A stretch of 64,000 bases of DNA from Paenibacillus peoriae KCTC 3763 (lineage in GTDB: Bacteria; Bacillota; Bacilli; Paenibacillales; Paenibacillaceae), in assembly GCF_000236805.1 (NCBI RefSeq), contig NZ_AGFX01000013.1, forward strand, positions 57,466 through 121,465. Direction: 5' to 3'. This document shows positions 55,390 through 64,000 of the stretch, piece after piece; the stretch's first letter is position 1, and the number at the start of each line of letters is the position of its first letter. Under the pieces are notes generated by a model. It did no database searches and was not told the DNA's origin. It worked only from the letters and a program-made list of their open reading frames with translations. Made by a program: the position numbers and the translations under genes.

Positions 55390-56856
55390 TTATGGCTGAC
55401 TGCTGTCCGGGGTTCCATTGGCAGAAGAATCTGCGCCGTTATGAGGACTTGTCTTATCCTCCGCAGCTGCATTCCCCCCGGAATTAGCATCAGGGTATCC
55501 ACCCTGACTGGTTTGCCCCTCCTGTGGCCTCTCCTGCCCCTTGTCGCCACTACCGGTAGGATTTGATTCATCACTACTTGGATTCGTTACAGCAGGCGTT
55601 GAAGGGCCTACAATGCTTACTGTTGCTTTTAGCTGATCGGTGCTCCCGGCTTGCGTAATATATTTAGGCAAGCCTAGCTGCAGTGTAACCTCATGCTGAC
55701 CAGCCGCAAGGCCACTTACGTCTGCCACCAGACTAATATCATCATTGGTTAAATTGCTCACCATATCCTGCGGTCCTCTCACAGTAACATCCATCGTCTT
55801 GCTAATGGGCGCTACAATGATCGCAGTAGTTCCATCCCCTGCGCCCTGTAAAACGATTGGAATACCAGTGAGCGTCCGTTCCGTATCTGTGACCTGATTG
55901 GAAGGAACGACCGTCACCTCAATTTGTATCGATCCTGGCTCGATTTTATCAGAACCAGCAGGCGCTGCCAAATTAGCTTGGACTGTACGAGTACCTGCTT
56001 CTGTAAATTGACTGAGATCCACTGTGGCCGTGACGTAGGAGCTAAGGCTGCTCAATACATTCTGCGATGCATATATGGCCGCCTCCTTCACGTTTGCATT
56101 TACCTTGGAAAGTGCCAGTCCGTCTGGCAAATCTCCCGAATAGACGATCTTAATAGGCACAGACTTTGCCTGCTGTGTTACCGGAATCTCGACGGACACT
56201 GTAGATGGCTCGATAACCGCTCCTGTAATCTCTTGCCCCTTTTTGTTATAAGCTTTCAGTTTTACACGCTTCTGCTCGAATTTCTCCGTGATGCCATCCG
56301 TATCGACGGCCCCTTGCACTGCAGTTACGGTACTCAACTGACTCTTGGGTAAGGTCACCTGCACAATTTGAGGAGTAATCACAGGCTTGCCAAGCTGCAA
56401 ACCAGCATCCGGGCTGCCTTTGGGCACAATAGAAACATTAAAAGATTTCGTTTGCTTTTCCTCAATCGTTACTGTAACACGATTTGGAGTCATGGATACC
56501 AATTCTACCCCATTCGGTAAATCCGGTTCGAGTGCCAATGTTCGAGTACCTGCGCCCAGACCGCTTAAATTTAATTTTGCCTTATAATTATCAGCAAAAA
56601 AAGAAGTCAGCACAGAGCGCTGTCCTCTGACCTCCATCCTTACATGGTCAGTATCCATAGTAGACAACACATATTTGGACTCATCCAGACCACTGGCCTG
56701 AATGGCCACATTATCAATCACCTTATTATCATAAGAAACGGTCAGCGTAGATGAAGGTGTGCCTGTATCCAGATGAACCATTCCCCACAGCATCACGGCA
56801 ACGGCCAGCGCCAATATTTTGGAAATCGTATTATTGTTAATCCATTTGTCCATCAT
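55390..56856 (-). CDS. cdaR: YbbR-domain protein, CdaA regulator
   Basis: A 488-residue extracytoplasmic regulator anchored by one N-terminal helix (about residues 9-27, ISKILALAVAVMLWGMVHL). Four YbbR repeats follow, recognised by recurring patterns such as VEIPVTQQAKSVPIKIVYSG and GIPIVLQGAGDG. The last about 70 residues are low-complexity, rich in Ser, Gly, Asn, Pro and Asp, and probably disordered in the wall. It overlaps the cdaA stop by four bases (ATGA). It modulates c-di-AMP synthesis by CdaA through the membrane. Confidence 0.93.
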   Translation of the reverse strand: MMDKWINNNTISKILALAVAVMLWGMVHLDTGTPSSTLTVSYDNKVIDNVAIQASGLDESKYVLSTMDTDHVRMEVRGQRSVLTSFFADNYKAKLNLSGLGAGTRTLALEPDLPNGVELVSMTPNRVTVTIEEKQTKSFNVSIVPKGSPDAGLQLGKPVITPQIVQVTLPKSQLSTVTAVQGAVDTDGITEKFEQKRVKLKAYNKKGQEITGAVIEPSTVSVEIPVTQQAKSVPIKIVYSGDLPDGLALSKVNANVKEAAIYASQNVLSSLSSYVTATVDLSQFTEAGTRTVQANLAAPAGSDKIEPGSIQIEVTVVPSNQVTDTERTLTGIPIVLQGAGDGTTAIIVAPISKTMDVTVRGPQDMVSNLTNDDISLVADVSGLAAGQHEVTLQLGLPKYITQAGSTDQLKATVSIVGPSTPAVTNPSSDESNPTGSGDKGQERPQEGQTSQGGYPDANSGGNAAAEDKTSPHNGADSSANGTPDSSQP

Positions 56857-57686
56857 GAATTTCCACGGCCTCCCCTCCGATTCCAGAATGAGCCGCGTTT
56901 TTCCTTCAAAGATGGTGTTGGCCGCAGCTCCTCATACAGCTTGGAAATTAAGGATTCCTCCTTAATGTCACGCACGACCTGTCCATTAATAGCCAAAGAA
57001 ATTTGCCCTGTTTCCTCCGATACCACGACAGTTACGGCATCGGTTACCTCGCTCACCCCAATTGCAGCCCGGTGACGAGTTCCCAGTTCCTTGCTGATGA
57101 ACGGATTTTCCGACAACGGTAAATAACAAGCTGCAGAAGCAATCTGCTTATTTTGAATAATCACCGCACCATCATGCAGAGGCGTATTTGGGATAAAGAT
57201 ATTAATTAGCAGCTCAGAACTGACCACTGCCTGCGTCTTGATACCAGACTCCGTATATTCGTTCAACCCTGTCTCGCGCTCAAATACAACCAAAGCTCCT
57301 ATTTTTCTACGCGATAAATAATTCAGCGCCTTAATCATTTCCCCAATTAACTTGTTAATCTCTTCATCATCCGCAGACGATCGCCCAAATAATTTGCCTC
57401 GCCCCAACTGTTCCAGAGCACGACGCAACTCAGGCTGAAAAATAATAAAAATAGCTACCACACCAAAAGTGAACATCTGATTCATCAACCACTTGAGCGT
57501 GTACAAATCAAACCAAGTGCTAATTGCCCAAATGACGACCAGAAACAGTATGCCTTTCAACAATTGAACTGCACGCGTTCCGCGAACAAGTAAAATAAGT
57601 TGATACATAATATAGGTAACGATCAAAATGTCGATAATATCTTTAATGGACTCTTTCCAAGTCAGGTCCGCAAAATAATCCAACAT
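56853..57686 (-). CDS. cdaA: Diadenylate cyclase (c-di-AMP synthase)
   Basis: A 277-residue membrane enzyme that makes c-di-AMP from two ATP. Three N-terminal helices (about 15-34, 40-57 and 68-84) are followed by FQPELRRALEQLGRG and the DAC domain with the catalytic DGA (172-174, in PLHDGAVII) and RHR (204-206, in LGTRHRAAIG) motifs. The start is the ATG at 57686, seven bases after GCGGGGG; the frame stays open up to 57734. It heads the cdaA-cdaR-glmM unit, linking c-di-AMP (potassium and turgor control) to wall precursor supply. Confidence 0.95.
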   Translation of the reverse strand: MLDYFADLTWKESIKDIIDILIVTYIMYQLILLVRGTRAVQLLKGILFLVVIWAISTWFDLYTLKWLMNQMFTFGVVAIFIIFQPELRRALEQLGRGKLFGRSSADDEEINKLIGEMIKALNYLSRRKIGALVVFERETGLNEYTESGIKTQAVVSSELLINIFIPNTPLHDGAVIIQNKQIASAACYLPLSENPFISKELGTRHRAAIGVSEVTDAVTVVVSEETGQISLAINGQVVRDIKEESLISKLYEELRPTPSLKEKRGSFWNRRGGRGNS

Positions 57687-57907
57687 GCGCATGCCCCCGC
57701 AATTTTCTGTAGTGAGTGGGTGTAGTATGTACACAGTATGCTCTCTCTATCTAGGTTATAACGATAAGGCTCGCGTTGCAAGCTGCGCGACAAAAGAACC
57801 GCTAAAATCAGTAAAATACAGTACAATTCGCCAACTTCATATACAAAAAAACGCCTTTTCCAGCGGAAAGAGGCGCTCGATATCGTTCTTGCTATTTCAA
57901 ACTTCTT

Positions 57908-58531
57908 TTATGGAGAAGACGGGCCCCCGAACAAATCGGAAACTTTATACCAAATCCAATCCAGGGTTTGATCAATACTTTTGACCTGTCCTGCAATATG
58001 AGCTGTGGACGCTTGATAGTAGGAACCGTCAATCACAGTTACATTTCCTTCCACATCGCCGTATACCCGAGCCTTGCCATTTTGTACTGTCAAATCTCCG
58101 GCAATGGATTTCCCTTCAGGCACAATCACTGTATCGCCTTGAATAACGACTTGATCCAGATTGCTGCCTTTGACTACCAATTGATGATCCGTGCTTGAAA
58201 AGCTGGCCATACTTGAACATACAACAATAAGAAAGAAAGCGGCGGCTGTTACGGCGGGATGCCTTTTCACCCAAGACAGCATAGGAGCCATGGTCTGTCT
58301 TTTATGTGGCGGCAAAGCATTCATAATGCGATATGTCAGCTCATCCGATACACACGGCACTTGATAATGGCGTGTACCATAAAGCATCGCATCCGTCCGC
58401 TCCAGCTCTTTAAAACGCATGCGACATTCCGGGCAGTCTAACAAGTGTTGCTCCAACTCATGTTTATCCCGCTCAGACAGGTCGCCATCTAGATAGTCAT
58501 GCATAAAAGAGACGGCTAGTTTGCAATCCAT
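57908..58531 (-). CDS. rsiW: Anti-sigma-W factor
   Basis: A 207-residue membrane protein. The cytosolic zinc-finger anti-sigma domain has the H-X3-C-X2-C motif in ELEQHLLDCPECRMRF; one helix follows (about 95-115, HPAVTAAAFFLIVVCSS), and the outer part carries bactofilin-like strands (DTVIVPEGKSIAGDLTVQNG and VYGDVEGNVTVIDGSYY) and ends with LDWIWYKVSDLFGG, as in RsiW of Bacillus. The ATG at 58531 follows AAAGGA. It holds SigW inactive until regulated proteolysis under envelope stress. Confidence 0.93.
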   Translation of the reverse strand: MDCKLAVSFMHDYLDGDLSERDKHELEQHLLDCPECRMRFKELERTDAMLYGTRHYQVPCVSDELTYRIMNALPPHKRQTMAPMLSWVKRHPAVTAAAFFLIVVCSSMASFSSTDHQLVVKGSNLDQVVIQGDTVIVPEGKSIAGDLTVQNGKARVYGDVEGNVTVIDGSYYQASTAHIAGQVKSIDQTLDWIWYKVSDLFGGPSSP

Positions 58532-58681
58532 ATGAGCCAATCCTTTCTAGTATTCTTCCGTGTTTCTCAACATAACATGCTCCTTCTTAGAGCTTTACTC
58601 TTCTTACATACGTTATAGCGAGTATTATGTTTCATAAAAAAGCATCTATGCAGATACTTTCCAAGTACCTAAGCATATGAT

Positions 58682-59248
58682 TTACAGCTTGTGTTCCAAT
58701 TTTTTTCGTAGAAAATCCCGGCCTCTATGAACCCTCGTTTTAATTGTAGTCACGGGAATATTAAGCACATCACTAATTTCCTGCAAGGAAAGCTCCTGCA
58801 AGTACCGCAACACCATAATCGTCCTGTACTTGTCTGGAAGACTGTCAATGGCATCATGAATCAAGGCCTGTGTCTCGGACAACAACGTACGCCCCTCAGG
58901 GGTAAGCTCTCCGCTAGCGAGCATAGCGTACCCATCGACACCTTCCTGATCATTCATTTCAGCATCAAGTGAGTATGTAGGTTTTCTCCTTCGCAGACGA
59001 TCAATGCATAGATTTGTAGCAATTCGGTAAATCCAGGTCGAGAACTTCTGTCCATGGTCATACTTCTCCAAATTGCGATACACACGCAAAAAAGTTTCCT
59101 GCACCAGATCCTCCGCCTCATGGCGATTACCAAGCATCCGGTAGGAAAGATGAAAAATTCGATCTTTATATAACTCGACTAGCTCCGCAAAAGCCCGCTG
59201 ATCACCTTTCTGTACCAGCCTAACCAAGCGGCTTTCCATATTATCCAC
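58682..59248 (-). CDS. sigW: ECF RNA polymerase sigma factor SigW
   Basis: A 188-residue ECF sigma factor. Region 2 has YKDRIFHLSYRMLGNRHEAEDLVQ and FSTWIYRIATNLCIDRLRRRKP; region 4 has LPDKYRTIMVLRYLQELSLQEI and NIPVTTIKTRVHRGRDFLRKKL. I use the GTG at 59248, six bases after GGGGGAG, giving MDNMESRLVRL; the ATG at 59305 has no ribosome binding site. It is followed by rsiW after 150 bp. SigW controls resistance to cell-wall-active agents and membrane stress; I found no clear autoregulatory -35/-10 in front of it. Confidence 0.93.
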   Translation of the reverse strand: MDNMESRLVRLVQKGDQRAFAELVELYKDRIFHLSYRMLGNRHEAEDLVQETFLRVYRNLEKYDHGQKFSTWIYRIATNLCIDRLRRRKPTYSLDAEMNDQEGVDGYAMLASGELTPEGRTLLSETQALIHDAIDSLPDKYRTIMVLRYLQELSLQEISDVLNIPVTTIKTRVHRGRDFLRKKLEHKL

Positions 59249-59440
59249 TCTATACTCCCCCAGACTTGCTGATGGGTTACCTATTGCATATTTATGATTA
59301 TTCATCGTAGTTTAAATTTATCCGAAAATCAACTATAGTATTGACACCATCTGAACACTCTTCTGTCATATTTTATTCACACAGCACAATCGGGCACTCT
59401 ATAAGCGCCCGATCATCTGTATTCATACAGCCAAGCTGTA

Positions 59441-62233
59441 TCAGCCTGTGTTTCTTAATCCCGCGGCAATTCCGTTAATGGTCAATAATACCTCACGCAA
59501 CAGCTCAGCATCATCTCCATTTTGATCACGCAGCTCCCGTAGCTCACTAAGCAACTGAACCTGCAAATAACTTAACGGATCGACATAAGGATTACGTAAC
59601 CGGATTGATTCCTGAATCACCGGCACATCGTCCAAAATCTCGGATTGTCCGGTTATTTTCAAAATCAGCTCAGATGTAAGCTTGAACTCCTCTGAAATCT
59701 GTCCGAAAATACGCTCTCTTGCCTCTTCATTATCGGACATTCCCGCATATTCCTCGGCAATCAGCAAATCTGCTTTGGCAATCGCCATTTGCAGCGTATC
59801 AATAAGGGACCGGAAGAAAGCCGAGTCCTTAAACATCGTTTGCAGTACCTTGAGGTTATCCTCATTGTTCTGATAAAAACTTTGCAGACCTGTTCCAGCT
59901 GCATACCATGCAGGTAACAAGTAGCGACTTTGTGTCCATGCAAAAACCCATGGAATAGCGCGTAAGTCCTCAAAACGCTCGCTGTTCTTACGCTTTGACG
60001 GACGAGATCCAATATTCAACTCGCCCACCTCAGGCAACGGTGTCGATTCTTTGAAGAAAGCGAAGAAATCCGGATCTCGGAAAATCAAATCCTGATACTT
60101 TTCCAGTGATACCTCGGAAATACGGGCAATGATCTCTTCCCAGTTTCCCTCGAACACTTCCTTCTTCCCGGAACGATGATATGCAACAGCCGTAATCAAG
60201 GCTGAAGTCGCCTGCTCCAGACTCCGATAAGCAATGCCTTTGAGCGAGTATCGGGATGAGAGTACTTCTCCCTGCTCCGTAATCTTGATCCCGCCTCCAA
60301 TCGTATGAGGAGGTTGAGCCAGGATACTTCGGTTAAGCGGCATTCCTCCGCGGCCCAGCGCTCCACCACGACCGTGGAAGAACTTCACTTTTACGCCAAA
60401 CTCATTAACCACTTCTGTAATGCTGTTCATAGCGACCCGAAGCTCCCAGTTGGCCGTAACCACACCGCCATCCTTGTTACTGTCCGAGTAGCCCAGCATG
60501 ATCTCCTGAAGCTGATCCATTGCGGCTACAGATTGTCGATATACAGGCAAGTTCAACAATCTTCTCATAATACTTGGTGCAGCATGCAGATCGTCTATCG
60601 TTTCAAACAAAGGAACGGATTGCAGTGTACATACGACAGTACCATCCTTTTCAATGCGGAACAGCCCCACTTCTTTGGCTAGCACCATAACCTCCAGCAA
60701 ATCACTGGCTCCCTGAGTCATACTGATGAGGTAACTTGTAATGGACTGCTTGCCGAATTCCTTCTGAGCCATATATATCGTGCGATATACGTCAAGACAT
60801 TCCTGCGTGTTATCGCTATATTTTAAATACGACGAAGTAATTGGGCGAGGTTCGTTCAACAGCTTTTCCAGTAGATCTATCTTTTCTTCCTCCGGCAACT
60901 TACCGTAATCTGACACGATATTCATTTTGGAAAGAATCTCAGTCATTGCATTTTCATGCTCCTGACTATGCTGTCGTACATCCAGTGTAGCTGTATGGAA
61001 TCCGAATAGCTCTACCTGGCGAATCATTTTTTGAATATACGTATCTGCAACATAATCCGCAAAATGATGACGCAAGCTGTTATCAATAACATTCAGGTCT
61101 GCAATAAGCTCTGCAGCAGTGCCATAACGTTCCTTGGTATCCTGCTTGCTTTCGTCCAAAATGTTATTCACCTTGGCAATCATATATGCCAGTTTAATCC
61201 GATAAGGCTCTTTTTCGTTATGCCATTCTTCCATCTTTTTGAGCGTAATATGTGAACGATCTTCTTCAATAGAAGCCAACAGATCATCTGAAACGCGCAC
61301 AATGCTAGTGCTAAAGCTGAGGTATCCCATAAGGTCCTTCAGTGTGCGCTGATATTCTCTCAAAGCCAGCTTGCGTTGCATACGTAATGTTTCCCAAGTT
61401 ACATGAGATGTCACAGACGGGTTGCCATCCCGGTCTCCACCGATCCAGGAACCGAATCTCAGATAGGTTGGAATGTGCCATTTTTGCTCGGGATAATATT
61501 TGCTTAAACATCGTTCCAATTCTTGGTATACATCCGGCAGTACATGAAACAAAGTCTCATGAAAATAATACATTCCATTTCTTACTTCATCTAATACAGT
61601 TGGCTTGCGGTCACGCAGCTCATCAGTCTGCCACAGTGTAATCACTTCATTCAGCAGATTTTCTCGTACCTGCTCACGCTCGCGCAAGGTAAGCATCGGG
61701 TTATCCAGCAGCATGACATCCTCAGAAATCCGCTTATGAATGTCCAGAATTACCCGTCGTGTTGCTTCTGTAGGATGTGCGGTCATAACCAGTTCCAGAG
61801 AGAGATCCCCCAGCAAGTTGCTAACGTCCTCGGCAGAGAATCCCCCTTGCTTAAGCTCCTGGACTGAACTTTCAATGGAGCCGCGTTGAACATCTTCACC
61901 AGCGGAATGCTCATAATCCCGCTTACGACGAATACGATGATTTTGCTCAGCGATATTCACTAACTGAAAATAAATCGCAAACGCGCGAATAACCTGGTGA
62001 CGAATATCCGTATCCAGCCCGCTGACCATTTGTTTGAAATTCTCGTACAACTCCGGCTGATACCCGGCACGTAACGATTTACTTGTCTCACGTATTTTTT
62101 CCACGATATCCAAAAGTTCGTTGCCACCCTGATGAACCAAAACCTCACCAAGAATATTTCCTAGAAAACGAACGTCCCGCCGCAGCAGATTATTCGATTG
62201 GTTTTTGTTTGCGGTTAACGTAAGCTCGGTCAT
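59441..62233 (-). CDS. ppc: Phosphoenolpyruvate carboxylase
   Basis: A 930-residue cytosolic enzyme that carboxylates PEP to oxaloacetate to refill the TCA cycle. The two active-site signatures are visible: VMTAHPTEATRR with the catalytic His, and GYSDSNKDGG with FFHGRGGALGRGG; the C-terminus ends GLRNTG, close to the canonical QNTG. I place the start at the ATG at 62233, six bases after GGGGGG; the open frame up to 62329 lacks a ribosome binding site. It is monocistronic. Confidence 0.96.
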   Translation of the reverse strand: MTELTLTANKNQSNNLLRRDVRFLGNILGEVLVHQGGNELLDIVEKIRETSKSLRAGYQPELYENFKQMVSGLDTDIRHQVIRAFAIYFQLVNIAEQNHRIRRKRDYEHSAGEDVQRGSIESSVQELKQGGFSAEDVSNLLGDLSLELVMTAHPTEATRRVILDIHKRISEDVMLLDNPMLTLREREQVRENLLNEVITLWQTDELRDRKPTVLDEVRNGMYYFHETLFHVLPDVYQELERCLSKYYPEQKWHIPTYLRFGSWIGGDRDGNPSVTSHVTWETLRMQRKLALREYQRTLKDLMGYLSFSTSIVRVSDDLLASIEEDRSHITLKKMEEWHNEKEPYRIKLAYMIAKVNNILDESKQDTKERYGTAAELIADLNVIDNSLRHHFADYVADTYIQKMIRQVELFGFHTATLDVRQHSQEHENAMTEILSKMNIVSDYGKLPEEEKIDLLEKLLNEPRPITSSYLKYSDNTQECLDVYRTIYMAQKEFGKQSITSYLISMTQGASDLLEVMVLAKEVGLFRIEKDGTVVCTLQSVPLFETIDDLHAAPSIMRRLLNLPVYRQSVAAMDQLQEIMLGYSDSNKDGGVVTANWELRVAMNSITEVVNEFGVKVKFFHGRGGALGRGGMPLNRSILAQPPHTIGGGIKITEQGEVLSSRYSLKGIAYRSLEQATSALITAVAYHRSGKKEVFEGNWEEIIARISEVSLEKYQDLIFRDPDFFAFFKESTPLPEVGELNIGSRPSKRKNSERFEDLRAIPWVFAWTQSRYLLPAWYAAGTGLQSFYQNNEDNLKVLQTMFKDSAFFRSLIDTLQMAIAKADLLIAEEYAGMSDNEEARERIFGQISEEFKLTSELILKITGQSEILDDVPVIQESIRLRNPYVDPLSYLQVQLLSELRELRDQNGDDAELLREVLLTINGIAAGLRNTG

Positions 62234-62329
62234 GCTTTTCCCCCCATCTGATCTGTTCCACACCATATACAGTCTTGTTGCAAAGGTACGTATACACACG
62301 AAATTTGACACTTTCTTAACATCATACAA

Positions 62330-62932
62330 TAAAAACGTATGAAAAGCTGCAAAATTTACAGTAGAAAATCATGTATTTTAAATACTTTTTTTCGAGAATA
62401 TATTGGTTTTTTATGCATTAAAATGCAATTAAATAAACTTAGTTAAGAGTATCCAAAGAATTTCATGAAAATTTATACACAATTCTTATAAACAGTATGA
62501 TTCCCGGAGCAAAAATTCACGCATCATTATGTGTACATGTTTATGATTTGTTGACAATATGAAGCTAATCAAGCTTCTATCCACAAAGATATACACAAAA
62601 CTAGTCACAGATCAATAATATAGATGTGTTTTTCATCCAATAATCTGCTATTACCCACATAAAAAGAAGATAATGTGTACAACTAGACAGTAAGTTTGGG
62701 GTTATCACCATAAATTCATACTGTTAGCAGTCATAGGATTCCTATTTATAAGGGACTTGATCAGGAAATTAACCTTACTACAGGAGAAAGATATATATTG
62801 GAGGAGAAACTCGGGATCTAGGCGCTACAGTAACATGAGCCTATGTACAATATGCACAAGTCATCCCCAACTGTGCATGAAAGAGATACATTGGCAATGA
62901 ACTCTAAACAACAAAGTGGATATAATGTGGAC
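62330..62932. other. Long AT-rich region between ppc and the tRNA cluster
   Basis: About 600 bp without a gene. It should contain the ppc promoter. Several TGTACA/TGTGTACA-like words and short poly-T runs occur, but no ordered repeat or conserved RNA was found. Confidence 0.4.
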
Positions 62933-62959
62933 AAAATAAAAAGAAGCCTCTCGGCTTCT
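62933..62959 (-). terminator. Terminator of the rRNA-tRNA operon
   Basis: On the minus strand AGAAGCC, a four-base loop and GGCTTCT are followed by TTTTTATTTTG. It lies 12 bases after the last tRNA gene. Confidence 0.92.
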
Positions 62960-62971
62960 AGATAATCATTA

Positions 62972-63042
62972 AGCGGGTGATGGGAATCGAACCCACGCTA
63001 TCAGCTTGGAAGGCTGAAGTTCTACCATTGAACTACACCCGC
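62972..63042 (-). tRNA. tRNA-Gly (TCC)
   Basis: A 71-base cloverleaf with acceptor GCGGGTG, anticodon loop CTTCCAA and T-loop GGTTCGATTCC. CCA is not encoded. It is the last gene of the tRNA cluster. Confidence 0.96.
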
Positions 63043-63051
63043 AAATTAGTA

Positions 63052-63125
63052 TCGGGATGACACGATTTGAACATGCGACCCCCTGGTCCCAAACCAGGTG
63101 CTCTACCAAGCTGAGCTACATCCCG
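63052..63125 (-). tRNA. tRNA-Pro (TGG)
   Basis: A 74-base cloverleaf with acceptor CGGGATG, anticodon loop TTTGGGA and T-arm with TGTTCAAATC. CCA is not encoded. Confidence 0.96.
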
Positions 63126-63149
63126 ATATTATAGATTTTGTAAAAATGG

Positions 63150-63223
63150 CGCGCCCTGAGAGATTCGAACTCCCGGCCTTTTGATTCGTAGTCAAACGCT
63201 CTATCCAGCTGAGCTAAGGGCGC
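63150..63223 (-). tRNA. tRNA-Arg (ACG)
   Basis: A 74-base cloverleaf with acceptor GCGCCCT and anticodon loop CTACGAA (A34 likely edited to inosine). CCA is encoded at 63147-63149. Confidence 0.96.
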
Positions 63224-63231
63224 AAATATGG

Positions 63232-63303
63232 AGCGGACGACGGGAATCGAACCCGCGACCCTCGCCTTGGCAAGGCGATGCTCTACCGCTGAGCCACGTC
63301 CGC
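63232..63303 (-). tRNA. tRNA-Gly (GCC)
   Basis: A 72-base cloverleaf with acceptor GCGGACG and anticodon loop TTGCCAA. CCA is encoded. Confidence 0.96.
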
Positions 63304-63313
63304 AAAAACAATA

Positions 63314-63394
63314 TGCGCGTGGAGGGACTTGAACCCCCACGTCAAAGACGCTAGATCCTAAGTCTAGTGCGTCTGCCAATTCCGCCACACGCGC
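63314..63394 (-). tRNA. tRNA-Leu (TAG)
   Basis: An 81-base class II tRNA with acceptor GCGCGTG, anticodon loop CTTAGGA and a variable arm (CGTCTTTGACG). CCA is not encoded. Confidence 0.96.
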
Positions 63395-63408
63395 ATATAA
63401 TATAATGG

Positions 63409-63481
63409 TGAGCCATGAAGGACTCGAACCTTCGACACCCTGATTAAAAGTCAGGTGCTCTACCAACTGAGCTAATGGCTC
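63409..63481 (-). tRNA. tRNA-Lys (TTT)
   Basis: A 73-base cloverleaf with acceptor GAGCCAT and anticodon loop CTTTTAA. CCA is encoded. Confidence 0.96.
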
Positions 63482-63488
63482 TCAATGG

Positions 63489-63560
63489 CTGGGGATATAG
63501 GATTTGAACCTATGCATGACGGAGTCAAAGTCCGTTGCCTTACCGCTTGGCTAATCCCCA
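63489..63560 (-). tRNA. tRNA-Gln (TTG)
   Basis: A 72-base cloverleaf beginning with the U-A pair typical of tRNA-Gln (TGGGGAT) and anticodon loop CTTTGAC. CCA is encoded. Confidence 0.96.
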
Positions 63561-63617
63561 ATATGCATATGATTCACAATTCCCCAACTTTTCATCCTTT
63601 TGTTCGGATAAAAATGG

Positions 63618-63690
63618 TGGAGGCTGAGGGGATCGAACCCCCGACCCTCTGCTTGTAAGGCAGATGCTCTCCCAGCTGAGCTAAGCCTCC
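63618..63690 (-). tRNA. tRNA-Val (TAC)
   Basis: A 73-base cloverleaf with acceptor GGAGGCT and anticodon loop CTTACAA. CCA is encoded. A 57-base spacer separates it from tRNA-Gln, the longest in the cluster. Confidence 0.96.
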
Positions 63691-63700
63691 GTATTACTTA

Positions 63701-63772
63701 TGACCCGTAGGGGATTCGAACCCCTGTTACCTCCGTGAAAGGGAGGTGTCTTAACCCCTTGACCAACGGGCC
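63701..63772 (-). tRNA. tRNA-Glu (TTC)
   Basis: A 72-base cloverleaf with acceptor GGCCCGT (one G-U pair) and anticodon loop CTTTCAC. CCA is not encoded. Confidence 0.96.
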
Positions 63773-63783
63773 ATCCTACAACA

Positions 63784-63856
63784 AGCTCTCAACCGGGATC
63801 GAACCGGTGACCTCATCCTTACCATGGATGCACTCTACCTACTGAGCTATGAGAGC
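63784..63856 (-). tRNA. tRNA-Thr (GGT)
   Basis: A 73-base cloverleaf with acceptor GCTCTCA and anticodon loop ATGGTAA. CCA is not encoded. Confidence 0.96.
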
Positions 63857-63862
63857 AAATGG

Positions 63863-63935
63863 CTCCCCGAACAGGACTCGAACCTGTGACAACTCGATTA
63901 ACAGTCGAGTGCTCTACCAACTGAGCTATCAGGGA
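63863..63935 (-). tRNA. tRNA-Asn (GTT)
   Basis: A 73-base cloverleaf with acceptor TCCCTGA (one wobble pair) and anticodon loop CTGTTAA. CCA is encoded. It is the first tRNA behind the 5S rRNA gene. Confidence 0.96.
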
Positions 63936-63953
63936 ATAATAATCATAAAGCTT

Positions 63954-64000
63954 GCTTGGCGGCGTCCTACTCTCCCAGGACCCTGCGGTCCAAGTACCAT
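63954..64000 (-). rRNA. rrf: 5S ribosomal RNA, 3' end (partial)
   Basis: The minus strand reads TGGTACTTGGACCGCAGGGT, then CCTGGGAGAGTAGGACGCCG and CCAAGC, the conserved 3' half of 5S rRNA. The gene continues beyond the right edge, so the tRNA cluster is the distal part of an rRNA operon. Confidence 0.93.

Noticed and set aside
63116-63466. 116-residue open frame on the minus strand
   Set aside because: It runs through the tRNA-Arg, tRNA-Gly, tRNA-Leu and tRNA-Lys genes in the sense direction; the protein-like sequence is a by-product of tRNA.

Overview
The window is a chromosomal segment of a spore-forming, low-to-mid-GC Firmicute, most likely a Paenibacillus of the P. polymyxa type. The evidence is a small acid-soluble spore protein gene (sspH), the Bacillales block sigW-rsiW-cdaA-cdaR-glmM-glmS with a glmS ribozyme, AGGAGG-like ribosome binding sites throughout, a secreted GH26 mannanase carrying CBM35, X2 and CBM3 modules, and many PTS and sugar genes. 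Genus assignment is inference.

Layout. 1-5.7 kb (minus): an oligopeptide/dipeptide ABC transporter with an M20D amidohydrolase and a GntR regulator. 5.8-7.7 kb: sspH with a small hypothetical gene, then an MGT-type glycosyltransferase. 7.8-14.1 kb: a LacI regulator divergent from a fucose-isomerase-fold enzyme, a split transketolase and an FGGY kinase, a set consistent with catabolism of an uncommon pentose (apiose is one candidate). 14.4-20.7 kb: a PRD/EIIB/EIIA regulator, a lactose/cellobiose-type PTS, a DeoR regulator, and a decayed stretch with an IS3-like remnant and a broken class II aldolase. 21.3-23.9 kb: the GH26 mannanase.

24.1-36.5 kb is an AT-rich cell-envelope island. It holds an MprF-like synthase domain without its flippase, a MacA/MacB/TolC-like export operon, a PAP2 phosphatase, a two-component system, a polysaccharide deacetylase, an MGDG-synthase-like glycosyltransferase and two DedA proteins. 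Four promoters here (synthase, PAP2, two-component system, DedA operon) share one architecture: three 7-bp repeats whose starts are 11 and then 23 bp apart, followed at a fixed distance by a -10 box. I infer that these are the binding sites of the OmpR-type regulator encoded in the island and that the island is one regulon for lipid-carrier recycling and surface modification.

36.9-39 kb: an EamA transporter and divergent LysR regulator. 39.2-44.6 kb: the beta-glucoside operon bglP-bglH-licT with a LicT antiterminator target and terminator, ending in a truncated YitT gene next to a degenerate element. 45.0-50.7 kb: an AT-rich insert with TetR, RidA, proline-racemase-family, OCD/CRYM-family and MFS genes, flanked by two decayed copies of one short sequence; it looks like a transferred hydroxyproline-type catabolic cassette. 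51.0-62.3 kb (minus): an XRE remnant, glmS, ribozyme, glmM, cdaR, cdaA, rsiW, sigW and ppc, i.e. cell-wall precursor supply, c-di-AMP synthesis, envelope stress control and anaplerosis. 62.9-64 kb (minus): eleven tRNA genes behind the 3' end of a 5S rRNA gene, so the tail of an rRNA operon.
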